Assembly (NCBI RefSeq): GCF_963678635.1
Contig: NW_026971179.1
Location: 1-64,000, forward strand
Origin: Symsagittifera roscoffensis
Taxonomy: Eukaryota > Xenacoelomorpha > Acoela > Convolutidae
Direction of reading: 5' to 3'
DNA length: 64,000 nucleotides
This document shows positions 8,001-33,044 of this stretch, one piece after another. Position 1 is the stretch's first letter; each line of letters begins with the position of its first letter. The notes under the pieces are model-generated. The model was not told the DNA's origin. It did not search any database and saw only the letters and a program-made list of their open reading frames with translations. The translations under genes and the position numbers were made by a program.

Positions 8001-10840
8001 AACTCTTCTTTCCCTACATAGATTTGTCCAATTAGGTCTTCGTCGCATGTTATCATCGTCTTGGTATAGATGTTGATTCCATCTATATTTAGCATGACCT
8101 CGTGTGGACCATAAGCTTCAGTGTACCTATTATCAACACGTACCGATTTGCTGCCCCCTCTCGTGAGTAGTGCCCTGAGCGCTCTAGAAGTCGTTTGTGG
8201 ACTTATTCCACTCAAGTAGTCTGCATACACGTCAATGTGCATTATCGTCTGGTCACTCGGCTCGCTCAAGTTTCTGGTTACCTCGTGTCCGCCCACTGTG
8301 ATTATCGACATTATTCTTGCTCCGATTTTCGATATTCCAAAAGGTTTACCTGTCACCATTTTCACGGTGTTACAATTCCCGGTCTTCATTGAGCCCGTTC
8401 TAGCCTCTGGTATTGAGTTCGATCCGGTTAATGCTCCGCTAAAATTCTGTCTTTCGATCTCCAACTTTAGTCGTTGCTCTATTTCTTTCGCAGCCAGATC
8501 TTGTTTCACTTTGGCAATTGCTTCCGTCGCCGCTTTCTCATAATTTATCTCTAGAGAGCTTCCGGCCGCGGACTCTAACGCACCGCTAACATGTGTCACA
8601 GCTTTCACTGTCTTCGTCGGCAATTCGGTGTTTGGTGCCCCCAAGTTCCTAGATTCAAACTCGTTTTGCCTGTTCCGCTGATTCTGCACCGCCGCTAATG
8701 CCAACTTATGTTTGGGGTGATTCTGGTCCTTGACCGCTTCCCAGAACAAGGGACAATCCATTCTGAAGTGCCCCTCCTGGTTACAGAAGAAGCATCTGGC
8801 GCCTATCTTGATGATTAAGCCATTATAGTACTCGTGTTCCTCCATCTGGCTCATATCCTCTTCATCCGGTGCATAACCTAGGCTCTTCATGCCTTGTTTG
8901 TACGTTGTGCAGTCAGCCACATGATGATCCGCTGACCCGCAGTTCGCGCATGATCTGCGCTTGTCCATATCATCTCTAGGTTTGTACCATGATGACCTCT
9001 GGGGTTGGCTTCCCCCTTGCGTGTTCCTGTTTTCGGAATATGAGTACTTCTTAGGTTTCATCAGCATGTATTCTCTTGATTTCTGTCTCATTTCTTCTGG
9101 GGTGGGTGCGCTGTCCTTCGACAATGTGTAGTATGTTGCTAACATTGTCCTTAAGTCATCACTTTTCACCCCATCGATGAACTTCGAGGCAATGCTAAAG
9201 TTCCGTCTATTTGTCGACTCCTCTGGGTCACTCCTCCTTCTCAAGCTCTCGAGGTCATCTAGGAACCGATCTATTGACTCGTCGTCCCTCTGCCTTCTCT
9301 TTTCAAATCGCATCATCGCTTGGTGACCCTTCATGCCTGACCCGAACCGATTCAGCAATATCTCGAAGATCTTGTCCGCGGTGTCGCGTTCTTCCTCCTT
9401 CTTTGCGACCACGCATTTTAATGCCGTTCCTTCCAAGTTGCTCAGTATGGCTGTACATGCTTGTCTTTCGTCACTCAAGTTATCTTGTTCTAGATGTAAT
9501 CTCATCACTTCCACCCAAGTGTCAATGCATCCATCGGAGTCGTCCTTGAATTCTTTTGGCTTCTTGAATGTCTTTCTTGATTTTCCCTCTCTCCTGTCGC
9601 TCGAGTCAGTGTTCCTCGTGGCGAAGGCCTCTAGAGTCCTGTTCATCATCTCCCAAGTGCTGGCCCATGTCATAGCATCCGGTCCTGTGTTGCTGTTAGC
9701 TGTTGAATCTCCCGGAGCAGTCGTTGTATTCGACGTTCCATTCTTCATTATTGTTTTCGCAGCTGTTGGTGTTATGCTTATCGCATCCCTGGTTAAGGGC
9801 AACGGTGTCGATTGTCGTTTGTTCCTTTGTGGTTCTGCAAAGTCAACTCTGGTGCCTTGCGTACGATCCGCTGCCGGTCTTTCTTGTGGAGTAGAACCTC
9901 TCAAGATTGCATCCAACTTTGCCTGTATTTCACACGAACTCTCGGCTTGACTCCTGCTCATTGTGTCCATTCTCCTTTCCAGGCTCCCTAATTGGCTGTT
10001 GACATCATCATATCGGTTCTTCAACTGTTGCATGTCTGTTTTGATGTTCTTTTCTCGTTCTTCATTGGTGGCTTCTACCTTATCTGACATTTCCTTGAGT
10101 CTCTCATCTGTTGCCTTAGCTAGGTTAAAATAACTGTCTAGATACTCGTGCTTGTTGTATTTTATCTCCTTTTTTATCACCTCTCTGTCTTCTTCACTGT
10201 GCTTAAGTCTTTTGTCAATCTGATTTAATTTCGCCAACAAGTCACCCAGCTCAATGGTAGTCTCTTCATGGTCAGCTGTCGGTCTCTCTTCGGCCGTAGC
10301 CTCTGCTTTAGCTTGTTCCTCTCTTGGATTGGCTTCTGAGGTCTTCGTGCTCACTGTCCCAAACGTTCGTGCTCTTTCTGCTTTTGGTTCTTCAGTCACG
10401 TTTTCTTTTGTTTTTATTCCGAACATTATTCCCAATTTTTCCGTAAAAGATGTCCTCTTTACTTGAGAGTCTTCTTTCACCGTTTCTTCGGTGTTGCCTA
10501 TTGCATCTTCCGCGTCATCTATCGGTGAGAACTCTATGGGTTTCTGGTTCGGTTCCTCTGCATTGGGCATTGGAGTTGACTCTGTCGCCATCTTCCTTGT
10601 TTCATCCACACTTTGATCGGGTGTCTCTAGATCAATCTCGATGGTGGGTTCTACTCGCTCCCCTTCCGTGCCCTCTTTCGCCCTGTTCTCCGCTGTACTC
10701 CTTGTGCTGACCATGTTAACTGAAAAGTTCGTCTTCGTTATCTTTGGGCCCGTTGATGTCGTTCCGCGCAGCGATGAATTATATTTCGTGTTTGATCCAC
10801 TTGACCTTTTTTCGAGCACCGGTACCCTACTCCGCCTCAT
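2033..10840 (-). CDS. Ty3/Gypsy gag-pol polyprotein with C-terminal macro-domain-like tail
   Basis: A single 2935-residue frame. In order: acidic, coiled-coil N terminus (1-430); retrotransposon gag domain (about 440-540); two CCHC zinc knuckles (about 631-644 and 681-694); aspartic protease with DTGA (about 988); reverse transcriptase (about 1330-1505) with YVDD near 1475; RNase H (about 1615-1740) with DTDAS; a long acidic linker (1760-2130); integrase HHCC finger (about 2145-2210) and DDE core (D about 2228, D about 2288 in FQSDNGK, E about 2322 in NGLVERQN); a GPF module near 2465; then an acidic stretch. Residues about 2780-2935 match the TARG1/Poa1p type of macro domain (ITADMSFKSRL, then FLVTRVNDR, then VEVSMPVYDP). 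The glycine-rich GCGLD loop of TARG1 is not conserved. No frameshift separates gag and pol. The start is the first in-frame ATG. Confidence 0.95.
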   Translation of the reverse strand: MRRSRVPVLEKRSSGSNTKYNSSLRGTTSTGPKITKTNFSVNMVSTRSTAENRAKEGTEGERVEPTIEIDLETPDQSVDETRKMATESTPMPNAEEPNQKPIEFSPIDDAEDAIGNTEETVKEDSQVKRTSFTEKLGIMFGIKTKENVTEEPKAERARTFGTVSTKTSEANPREEQAKAEATAEERPTADHEETTIELGDLLAKLNQIDKRLKHSEEDREVIKKEIKYNKHEYLDSYFNLAKATDERLKEMSDKVEATNEEREKNIKTDMQQLKNRYDDVNSQLGSLERRMDTMSRSQAESSCEIQAKLDAILRGSTPQERPAADRTQGTRVDFAEPQRNKRQSTPLPLTRDAISITPTAAKTIMKNGTSNTTTAPGDSTANSNTGPDAMTWASTWEMMNRTLEAFATRNTDSSDRREGKSRKTFKKPKEFKDDSDGCIDTWVEVMRLHLEQDNLSDERQACTAILSNLEGTALKCVVAKKEEERDTADKIFEILLNRFGSGMKGHQAMMRFEKRRQRDDESIDRFLDDLESLRRRSDPEESTNRRNFSIASKFIDGVKSDDLRTMLATYYTLSKDSAPTPEEMRQKSREYMLMKPKKYSYSENRNTQGGSQPQRSSWYKPRDDMDKRRSCANCGSADHHVADCTTYKQGMKSLGYAPDEEDMSQMEEHEYYNGLIIKIGARCFFCNQEGHFRMDCPLFWEAVKDQNHPKHKLALAAVQNQRNRQNEFESRNLGAPNTELPTKTVKAVTHVSGALESAAGSSLEINYEKAATEAIAKVKQDLAAKEIEQRLKLEIERQNFSGALTGSNSIPEARTGSMKTGNCNTVKMVTGKPFGISKIGARIMSIITVGGHEVTRNLSEPSDQTIMHIDVYADYLSGISPQTTSRALRALLTRGGSKSVRVDNRYTEAYGPHEVMLNIDGINIYTKTMITCDEDLIGQIYVGKEELKVRSIGHCAMLEEDAMHIGTEADVTGHVLDINGKKTQLRGLLDTGAVLSVIPIETWEKMGFDKGDLIDSRIRLSAANKGALRVLGRTPIIALNLGERNLWMSFIVVENLDESDQFILGRDFIRNFDVTIDLNNAMFRIRNPDRRYAIKPVNLIMANENKAPVFLSRRVRLKANEAAIVSLRMKNYNDLSDNKQVCIVPNPNSQSAAVLGRSFSITKSGLCVSVLLNTLDIPITIQRGRKLGYALPVKTRYETIENSKQNEVVDCPNHRDKICILRRLQRIKDSSSLIKSLKSETDDGLSSCSNFPERPTLDEMQTDKPVLPEIEHLRGKLKDEQLEAIKDVLERNEEVFSRHKADIGCCNFVEHEIELEENAVPHREGARRMTPHKSDACRKEIETLLEYDMIEPSKSPWACGVVMAKKKGDQLRFCCDFRYLNSVTVKDAYPIPRIDESLSKLGDAKFFTTLDLGSAFWQVPLRKQDRDKTGFACELGLFQWKRMPFGLCNATATFQRLMAHALIGVTKKYGNLVMCYVDDVVIATPTLEDHIERLDEVFACMKRSGLKCKPSKCEILKDSIKYLGRMVDKHGIRPDPDAVEAVLTWKSPKTEHQLMSFLGFANYYREFIKGYADKVYPMQQLMRHKGKKFTWNNAAEESFQRIKKELCEAPVLGMPTEKGMYVLDTDASVVAISGILHQEQEWNGKTVLRPIAYGSKVLSDTEMKYGAPKAEMFAVVTFVEKYRAYLGSEPFKLRVDNRALSWLKTYSMDQSYIGRWIVRLDGYNMIIEHRTRDKHQNADSLSKKTEFYERQEQREADRPEIKDGFSFMDKETYDSLPLTRWLDKSGKPIEDHPELPKEPLEKTILKRSRGIPVGIMLKSKIVRETLKAKGYDLIQVEEGTVRIDEDLMRLLEKLSDDKPVIQGKGQEAPELTILRREETVNNTDVSKGSITDSKEVVRSLVEKIPDKILEQTKVRDNKVTFREEVEHLGLDQESGEWSRFMEEDETGEGKLSGEREEWDEDSDESSEDQDSLCMILAEEKIRQHDRELQTDPSSGTYNLEIQEVRGGEELEKIAVSRKPLRELSCNSNVRTNLVPEDDMKIVKRMICVKLSDDIHNPGEMNGQIMALKEHVKARYRLSDLIRAQRNDKMTSNLSKWIHSGVKEKGELEEDSYKILSQFYKEKRDLLYHTAEGVVACKRRDEEKILHKHNLIILPQLYQTEVLFRSHDQMGHQGIDKVQQRILHRFDWPGMRKACERWVNACLACLQVKDPRKMKFPLKSVESSEFNEVVQIDHQKICMTESGYNQILVIIDHFTKLAEAVPCQTASAEETCDHLITHWISRYGCPMTFQSDNGKAFVGDLTKELMKRSHIAQAHSTTYHPQTNGLVERQNRTLVNMLRVYCSRYMTDWDKYLPQVVGAYNSTQHSTTGISPFMMLTGRERAMPITFFYPEYEGKRTSPQAYVKEAIKRQQELNELCRRNTAQAQMRQRKKYDEKILRAKPYEVGQYVWVFQNVIPPKGTKKLLKKWRGPFMITEVHQQGRFYRLSTGRAAHYENLKPHVPSPEDWCLPKDMEGLEYLVVEPACEVNEKGTREKNDGNENLSLDDNEKIEVESDAGSFVEEDWNDPEQNEVPKWMEPDRPTPPETRTGNRKRTGMRYNRYGDDFLIDKIQPDKLGDELLSAGELEAGEEWQVIDDGGHYPQDDYSTPELETDLEQSEIERRENTNLRILEWMRDVKDESREGQSIQQIDVSAANYMKTEDPLFGWTATDRPLDIPKDNSDPTTSTGTSINIFVRGVGVGLTHTENLMIKKLKEVRETSGLELEEEEPEPTIGRNFKTKFEIPNEYSENIMITDSDFILSNRTSAICITADMSFKSRLEADFKREYQNVEFLFRQRPGLGGMAALPPSVAQVPGKYLCFLVTRVNDRNTIDPEHVILALTRLRDFMIERGIVEVSMPVYDPNRGKLSSRELYAILHVVFAETEIMVHLHKKYYLSIA

Positions 10841-11125
10841 TATTTCTATTTACAACTGCTTCTATTTACAATTTTATTATATACACGATTCTATTCTAAG
10901 GGTAAAAAAAATATTTTTTTGTGGTAACAAATTCTGTACAACGTGTTAAAAACCTTATCCAATTCTCTTTCTAAAACCTCCGAAAAATTTTCCTTAATTT
11001 GGTCTTAACCCTACCTATTTCGATTTGTCTTATTCTGTCTTAAAACGCACTTGTTGTAATTTGACTTCAATTTCTATACCGTCCCAAGACTATTCGTCAC
11101 TATCACAGTACTCTCCGTTAGTGTC

Positions 11126-11885
11126 CTAAGACCCTTGTACCAAGACCACTGTTCCAAGACTACTGTCCCAAGACTAGTGTCCCAAGACTACTGTCCCAAG
11201 ACCAGTGTCCCAAGGCTAGTGTCCCAAGACTACTGTCCCAAGGCCAGTGTCCCAAGGCTAGTGTCCCAAGACTACTGTCCCAAGGGTAGTGTCCCAAGAC
11301 CAGTGTCCCAAGACTACTGTCCCAAGACTAGTGTCCCAAGGCTAGTGTCCCAAGACTACTGTCCCAAGACTAGTGTCCCAAGGGTAGTGTCCCAAGACCA
11401 GTGTCCCAAGGCTGGTGTCCCAAGACTAGTGTCCCAAGACTAGTGTCCCAAGGGTAGTGTCCCAAGACCAGTGTCCCAAGGCTGGTGTCCCAAGACTAGT
11501 GTCCCAAGACTAGTGTCCCAAGACCACTGTCCCAAGACTGTCCCAAGACCACTGTCCCAAGACCCTGTCCCAAGACCACTGTCCCAAGACCCCTGTCCCA
11601 AGACCCTGTCCCAAGACCACTGTCCCAAGACCCTGTCCCAAGACCCTGTCCCAAGACCCTGTCCCAAGACCACTGTCCCAAGACCACTGTCCCAAGACCC
11701 TGTCCCAAGACCACTGTCCCAAGACCCTGTCCCAAGACCCTGTCCCAAGACCACTGTCCCAAGACCACTGTCCCAAGACCCTGTCCCAAGACCACTGTCC
11801 CAAGACCCTGTCCCAAGACCACTGTCCCAAGACCCTGTCCCAAGACCACTATCCCAAGACTGCTCTGTCCCAAGACTTCTTCGGT
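11126..11885. repeat. Minisatellite, 13-14-bp unit built on GTCCCAAGAC
   Basis: An uninterrupted array of the core GTCCCAAGAC separated by 3-4-bp spacers (TACT, TAGT, CAGT, CACT or CCT), more than 50 copies. The left half mixes AGAC and AGGC variants with 14-bp spacing. From about 11520 the units become CCT or CACT types of 13 or 14 bp, so the array grew in two phases. Unit length is not a multiple of three. The repetitive open frames on both strands (about 11135-11960) are therefore by-products and not genes. Confidence 0.95.
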
Positions 11886-12720
11886 CTTGTCCCAATACTC
11901 GTCACGGAGTGTCTTCCTCGTTGTAGGGTCTTCTTGAACCACCGTACCTTGTACCACCACTCAAGCTCTAGTAAAATTTTCCCAAAAACCCTCTCTTAAA
12001 AGCCAAATGCTGACCCCCCTCTTCTTTTTGGTTGTTTCTATTTCAATGTAGGTGCGCAGGTATCTTGTGATCACCTGTTCGTATAAAACCAAACACAAAT
12101 CCTCAATAAAATGCAACAAAAATTTTAAGTAAGAAAAATAATAAAAACAGAAAAATGAGCCCACCTAAAATTTAAAGGTGACCAATGTCTACCTTTCGTC
12201 TAAAAAAAATGTCTGGTACCTAATTGCCACGCGTTTTCCTCCCCCCACTAGTGATCTTATGGGGTATCACAAAAGCTGTCTATATCCGGTCCCCCCTACC
12301 AAACCAACCAGCGTACCAGCCTTAACCCGAGTTGGATTTTGGATCTCCACCTAATATTACCAACGCGTGTTAATTTCTAATGTAACTAAGTCAACGATGT
12401 CGACTAATTAGTTACTCTAATTTCCCCCTTTTTGCAATTTACAACCGCCAACCTCTAGCCTAACCAGTCCCCCTTCTAACCTCCCCCCTTTCTAGCCCCC
12501 CTTCTTAAGCCTAAAAATTACTTTAAGCGCCGGGTGCTAAACCTCTCAAGAGAAAACCGTAGACCTGTTTCCAGGCCTGCTCAAGTAAAAACGTTCCTCA
12601 AAACTGGGGGATTTCGCTTATCCAATTTTACACTTATCTCCTATAATGTAATGTGGATTCTAACGATACCCGTTCTGCCCAACTTGAGAACTCGAGAATT
12701 GCCAAATCCTTCTTGGCTGC

Positions 12721-12915
12721 TTTCCCACTCGACTGGTCACCTGTTCCAGTCCAGTCTCCTATTGGTTCAGCCAAGTGTCCCTGAACCACTTTCCCACTCG
12801 GCTGGTCACCTCTTCCAGTCAAGTCTCCTATTGGTTCAGCTCAAGTGTCCCTGAACCACTTTCCCACTCGGCTGGTCACCTCTTCCAGTCAAGTCTCCTA
12901 TTGGTCCAGCTAAGT
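12721..12915. repeat. Tandem repeat, 69-70-bp unit, three copies
   Basis: Copies begin at 12721, 12790 and 12860 with TTTCCCACTCG and share the CTATTGGTTCAG block. The second and third copies are nearly identical and the first has several substitutions. The ORF-like stretches at 12534-12854 (plus) and 12634-12822 (minus) are repeat artefacts. Confidence 0.9.
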
Positions 12916-13407
12916 TCCAAGCTATCTGAAAACCCTTGACAACGCCCCACTTCGGGCACTTTATTCAGTTTACTGGTTTAAATTGCTAGGTTGATCGAAA
13001 CGATCGAACTTGTAAAACAGTATGGGTATACTATTTAATTAATATAAAGGTTTGATCCAACTAATCTGGTGTCAAAGTCACTGTCTTTTTTCGTTTTATG
13101 GTTTTTGTTCCTTTTTCTATTCTTTTTTGGTTTTTGTTTTGCTTTTTGTCTTTTTGCTCGTGTTTTTGTCCCCCTAGTTGCCCCCCTTTACTCGGTTAGC
13201 TAAGCCTCGTTCGGAGAGCGTACCAGGAAATTTTCTCGAGTTTTCTTAAAAAGCTATCACGGTACAACCGGAAGGTTTGCACGTTCCTGTCGAACCGTAC
13301 CGCCGGTACTCTAGAATGGGCATTCAGCCCGAAGCTGTCTCAAGTGGGTTCGACTCCGTAGTCTTGATGTCGTAAACACCCAGGAGCGCCATAAAAACAC
13401 TATGTAA

Positions 13408-14373
13408 CATTCGTCTACTGCAGTCACACATGAGGCTTAAGAAAAATAGGCCCTATAACCACTGGCTCAAGGGTCAGGGACACTATCTCTTGTGTTTTTC
13501 TACCTCAAGAACGGTCGGAGCCAGTTCGGTTCGCTTGTGACATGAGACTACGACCCGTTACAGCTTAAAGGCTACTACTAAAATATCCCCCCACTCTAGA
13601 ATTAGAAACGTCCCCATACTTAGGTCTCTAGATACCCAAAATACATGAACGCCGTTAAAAACCGGGTTGGAACAATCCGTTAAGTTACTTTTTATTAGAC
13701 AGTGGAACTTTGATCCATTTCAGATGGATCAACCTAAAACTCGCCTTACCTCAACATAACAATTATAAAACACACTCTAGAATTTAAATTAAGTACTCAC
13801 ATTGTAGCACGCTCAAGAACCAGGAAGTAAATAAGTCGGTAAACAACTCAAGAATTAATAAAGTAACTAATATGAGTTTAATGTTAGTCAGTTTCAACAA
13901 CAAGAACAAGTTTTTACTCTAGACTGCAAGTTCTCGTGAACCATTGGGACACTCTAGCTGTCCACCTTTCCACCGAAGGTTCACTCTGGTCCAGTCAAGA
14001 ATAGTATTCCAATCGTAATAATCCAACTCGAGGGAATGCTCTCGTCTCTGTCACAGATGGGACAGCTCTACTCTCGATTATTATAGTGATGGAAATTGCG
14101 AATAGCAATTTCCTACTGTTTTTTCTTGCGACTTTCCCGCGTGTGTGTCTTAATCGTTCTGAAATTGTTCTGAAATTGTTCTGATTTTCAGTTATCGCGA
14201 GAAAATCGTGCATGACATGTTCCATTCGAAATTTTGAAAAATTAAATTTCACTCCAAAATCAAGTGTTTTCTGCTCTTCTCAAGGTCAAACTTCCAAATA
14301 TGACCGACTGGCACACCAGTGGTTATAGGGCCTATTTTTCTTAAGCCTCATGTGTGACTGCAGTAGACGAATG
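13408..14373. repeat. Unit A flanked by a 57-bp perfect inverted repeat
   Basis: Bases 13408-13464 (starting CATTCGTCTACTGCAG) reappear as the exact reverse complement at 14317-14373. They enclose LTR-like unit A. A further partial copy in direct orientation follows at about 14372-14425, before unit B. The arrangement suggests a rearrangement or foldback duplication at an LTR end. Confidence 0.85.
13421..14316 (-). repeat. LTR-like unit A (direct repeat with 14426-15313)
   Basis: It begins at CAGTCACACATGAGG and ends in GACCGACTGGCACAC. The same 0.9 kb recurs 1005 bp to the right with scattered substitutions and small indels. Read on the minus strand it starts TGTGCCAGTCGG, giving the 5'-TG expected of an LTR. 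It sits at the 5' side of the minus-strand Gypsy element, so it is probably a 5' LTR or a duplicated LTR. The 3' LTR is outside the window, so this cannot be confirmed here. Confidence 0.6.
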
Positions 14374-14425
14374 TCTACTGCAGTCACACTAAAATATCCC
14401 CCCACACATGAGGCTCAAGATGAGG

Positions 14426-15313
14426 CAGTCACACATGAGGCTTAAGAAAAATAGGCCCTATAACCATTGGCTCAAGAGTCAGGGACACTATCTCTTGTGT
14501 TTTTGTACCTCAAATCAGTCGGAGCCAATTCGGTTCGCTTGTGACATGAGACTACGACCCGTTACAGCTTAAAGGCTACTACTAAAATATCCCCCCACTC
14601 TAGAATTAATAACGTCCCCATACTCAGGTCTCTAGATACCCAAAATACATGAACGCCGTTAAAAACCGGGTTGGAACAATCCGTTAAGTTACTTTTTATT
14701 AGACAGTGGAACTTTGATCCATTTCAGATGGATCAACCTAAAACTCGCCTTACCTCAACATAACAATTATAAAACACACTCTAGGAATTTAAATTAGTAC
14801 TCACATTGTAGCACGCTCAAGAACCAGGAAATAAATAAGTCGGTAAGAAACTCAAGAATCAATAAAGTAACTAAAATGAGTTTAATGTTAGTCAGTTTCA
14901 ATAACAAGAACAAGTTTTTTACTCTAGACTGTGAGTTCTCGTGAACCATTGGGACACTCTAGCTGTCCACCTTTCCTCCGAAGGTTCACTCTGGTCCAGT
15001 TAATATTAGTACTCCAGTCACAACAATCCAGTTCGTGGGAATGCGCTCGTCTCTGTTTCAGATGGGACAGCTCTACTCTCGATTATTATTGCTACTGAAA
15101 TTGCGAATAGCAATTTCCCACTGATTTTTCTAGCAACTTTCCCGCGATTGTCACTCGATCGTTCTGACTTCTCTTTTCTGATTTTCAGTTATCGCGAGAA
15201 AATCGTGCATGACAGGTTCCATTCGAAATTTTGAAAAATTAAATTTCACTCCAAAATCAAGTGTTTTTTGCTTCTCTCAAGGTCAAACTTCCGAATATGA
15301 CCGACTGGCACAC
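14426..15313 (-). repeat. LTR-like unit B (direct repeat of unit A)
   Basis: Second copy of the 0.9 kb unit, with the same start CAGTCACACATGAGG and end GACTGGCACAC. It is separated from unit A by about 110 bp of rearranged end fragments (14317-14425). Its right end is the last recognisable element sequence before HSP60. Two adjacent LTR copies could come from a solo LTR beside a full element, or from a tandem duplication. Confidence 0.6.
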
Positions 15314-31757
<16,444 letters not shown>

Positions 31758-32192
31758 AAGATCCAACATCCTCTACAACCCTCCGAGCTCCCTCTCCCTT
31801 TTCTCTCTCTCTCTCTTTTTCGCTCTTGACAACTGGACTGCCTCATTCTACACTTGACCTCAAATTGGATTCGCTTCAAACTGAAAACAAAACAGAAACT
31901 AAGCCAAAATGTACCTAATGTAAAACATAACATGACATCTATGAACAAGATTTTTGCGAATTGAGTTCTCCGAAAAAACAGAAAGAATGATGAACTGACT
32001 GATCTTTATGGGAAGTGAATTCCTCTTTTGTCTACGTGGTAAATGCAGTTGCATTGAATGCATACCATTATATTAAGTGCAATTGAAATGGTTGGACTCA
32101 TACGATAATACACTGGACAATATATGTGAAAGAAGTTGTAAATGGATTGATTTTCTGTATTTGGACTTTGTTATTGATAATGATGCTGAAAA

Positions 32193-32198
32193 AATAAA
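32193..32198 (+). terminator. HSPD1: Candidate poly(A) signal of HSPD1
   Basis: AATAAA lies 436 nt after the HSPD1 stop codon. It is the first plain hexamer downstream and implies a 3' UTR of about 450-460 nt. CT-rich stretches (about 31800-31818 and 32299-32318) flank the region. Confidence 0.55.
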
Positions 32199-32807
32199 GA
32201 GAAGATATGTTTTCTCTGACAAGCATGGCTCTGCTCTCACTCAAACATACACATACTGCTGTATCATTGTCTGTTTTGTGTGCGTGAGTGTCTTCGCTTC
32301 TCTCTCTCTCTCTCTCTCAGTGAGCTACTACATGAAGATGAAATGTAATTCTACTTCTTTCTGACGTGTAGATTGAAGACGAGGAGGATAATTTATTTTT
32401 TCCACTTCTACTTTTCATTCTCACAAGCAAGGTGTGTGTCAGAGTATGATGTCTTTTTTTCCAATGTAATAGCCGTTTTTTGCAAAGTTCAAACGCTTAT
32501 TTTTGGGGGAAAAAGCTCAAAATTTAATCACGACTACCAGCGGATTTAGAGTTGTGGGTGGGGTCGTTGCCCCCCCCCCCTCATGGTTTTAAATTTTTCT
32601 AAAAGAAAATACTGGAATGAGGAATTTCTGAAGGAATAGTCTAAAATATACTGATTTACAGAGGAGCTGTTTTGATTTTTTGCTCTTTGACTTGATTTCT
32701 TTTCAAGTTCATTTCAAATTCATATAGTCAAAGGAAAGAAAATTCCGCTATCCAATAAAAAATAACTGAATGAATTCTAGGTTCGAAAAAACATCCTAAT
32801 TATAAGA

Positions 32808-33023
32808 TCACCCAGCGGAATGAACCAAATTACCGAAAGATCCAGTCTCTCTTATCGACTTTGGTCTAGGCCTTGGAGCGGTTAATTTTTTCTTAACCGA
32901 AAATAATTTTAAAAAATTGCTCACATGATACAGAAGCGCCCCGTTGCCTCCAGACAGGGTGAAGGACTTCCGACATAGCTGACACTCAGCCGATTTGTCG
33001 TTGACTTTGAAATATTTCCACAC
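32808..33023 (-). pseudogene. BED zinc-finger fragment (hAT/ZBED type)
   Basis: A 71-residue frame begins MWKYFKVNDKSAECQLCRK. It shows the BED pattern: aromatic W-x-Y/F, C-x2-C, then SGGNGALLYHVSN, with one of the final histidines replaced. BED fingers are the N-terminal DNA-binding domain of hAT transposases and ZBED proteins. No transposase core follows, because the frame ends within 40 residues and the tandem duplication lies upstream. It looks like a stranded fragment. Confidence 0.6.
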
Positions 33024-33044
33024 GCAACTCTACATTTTCATCTG

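Larger units (their letters stand above)
10841..13407 (-). other. Noncoding leader of the Gypsy element
   Basis: This is 2.6 kb between the LTR-like repeats and the gag start codon. It has no supported ORF. It holds the 13-14-bp minisatellite (11126-11885), a three-copy 69-70-bp repeat (12721-12915) and pyrimidine-rich tracts near 12240-12500 and 13080-13180. The hexamer CTCAAG recurs here, in the coding region and in the LTR-like units. Such a long structured leader could carry packaging or internal translation signals, but nothing in the sequence proves that. Confidence 0.6.
1..15313 (-). mobile_element. Ty3/Gypsy-type LTR retrotransposon, very large, left end outside window
   Basis: Read on the minus strand, the order is LTR-like repeats (13421-15313), a repeat-rich leader (10841-13407), an intact gag-pol ORF (10840-2033), a 523-nt spacer and a second ORF (1509 to the window edge). 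The order gag, protease, RT, RNase H, integrase is that of Ty3/Gypsy. The far LTR is not visible, so the element exceeds 15 kb, which is large for the group. The unbroken 2935-codon frame suggests recent activity. Its right boundary lies about 250 bp from the HSP60 start codon, in opposite orientation. The right boundary and the identity of the LTRs are inferred, because the partner LTR cannot be compared. Confidence 0.8.

Noticed and set aside
2133..10949. Many plus-strand ORFs opposite gag-pol
   Set aside because: All lie antisense to the intact polyprotein and carry no recognisable domains.
11135..11960. Long repetitive ORFs on both strands (CPKTTVPR-like and LGTGSWDS-like proteins)
   Set aside because: They arise from a 13-14-bp minisatellite that stays open in several frames on both strands at once; the unit is not a multiple of three and there is no domain.
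13340..13365. tRNA T-arm-like GGGTTCGACTCC
   Set aside because: The flanking bases do not form a T-stem, and no A-box or acceptor stem is present.
15200..15260. Heat-shock-element-like TTC/GAA words upstream of HSPD1
   Set aside because: TTCGAAATTTTGAA does not keep the 5-bp alternating spacing, and it lies inside the LTR-like repeat in both copies.
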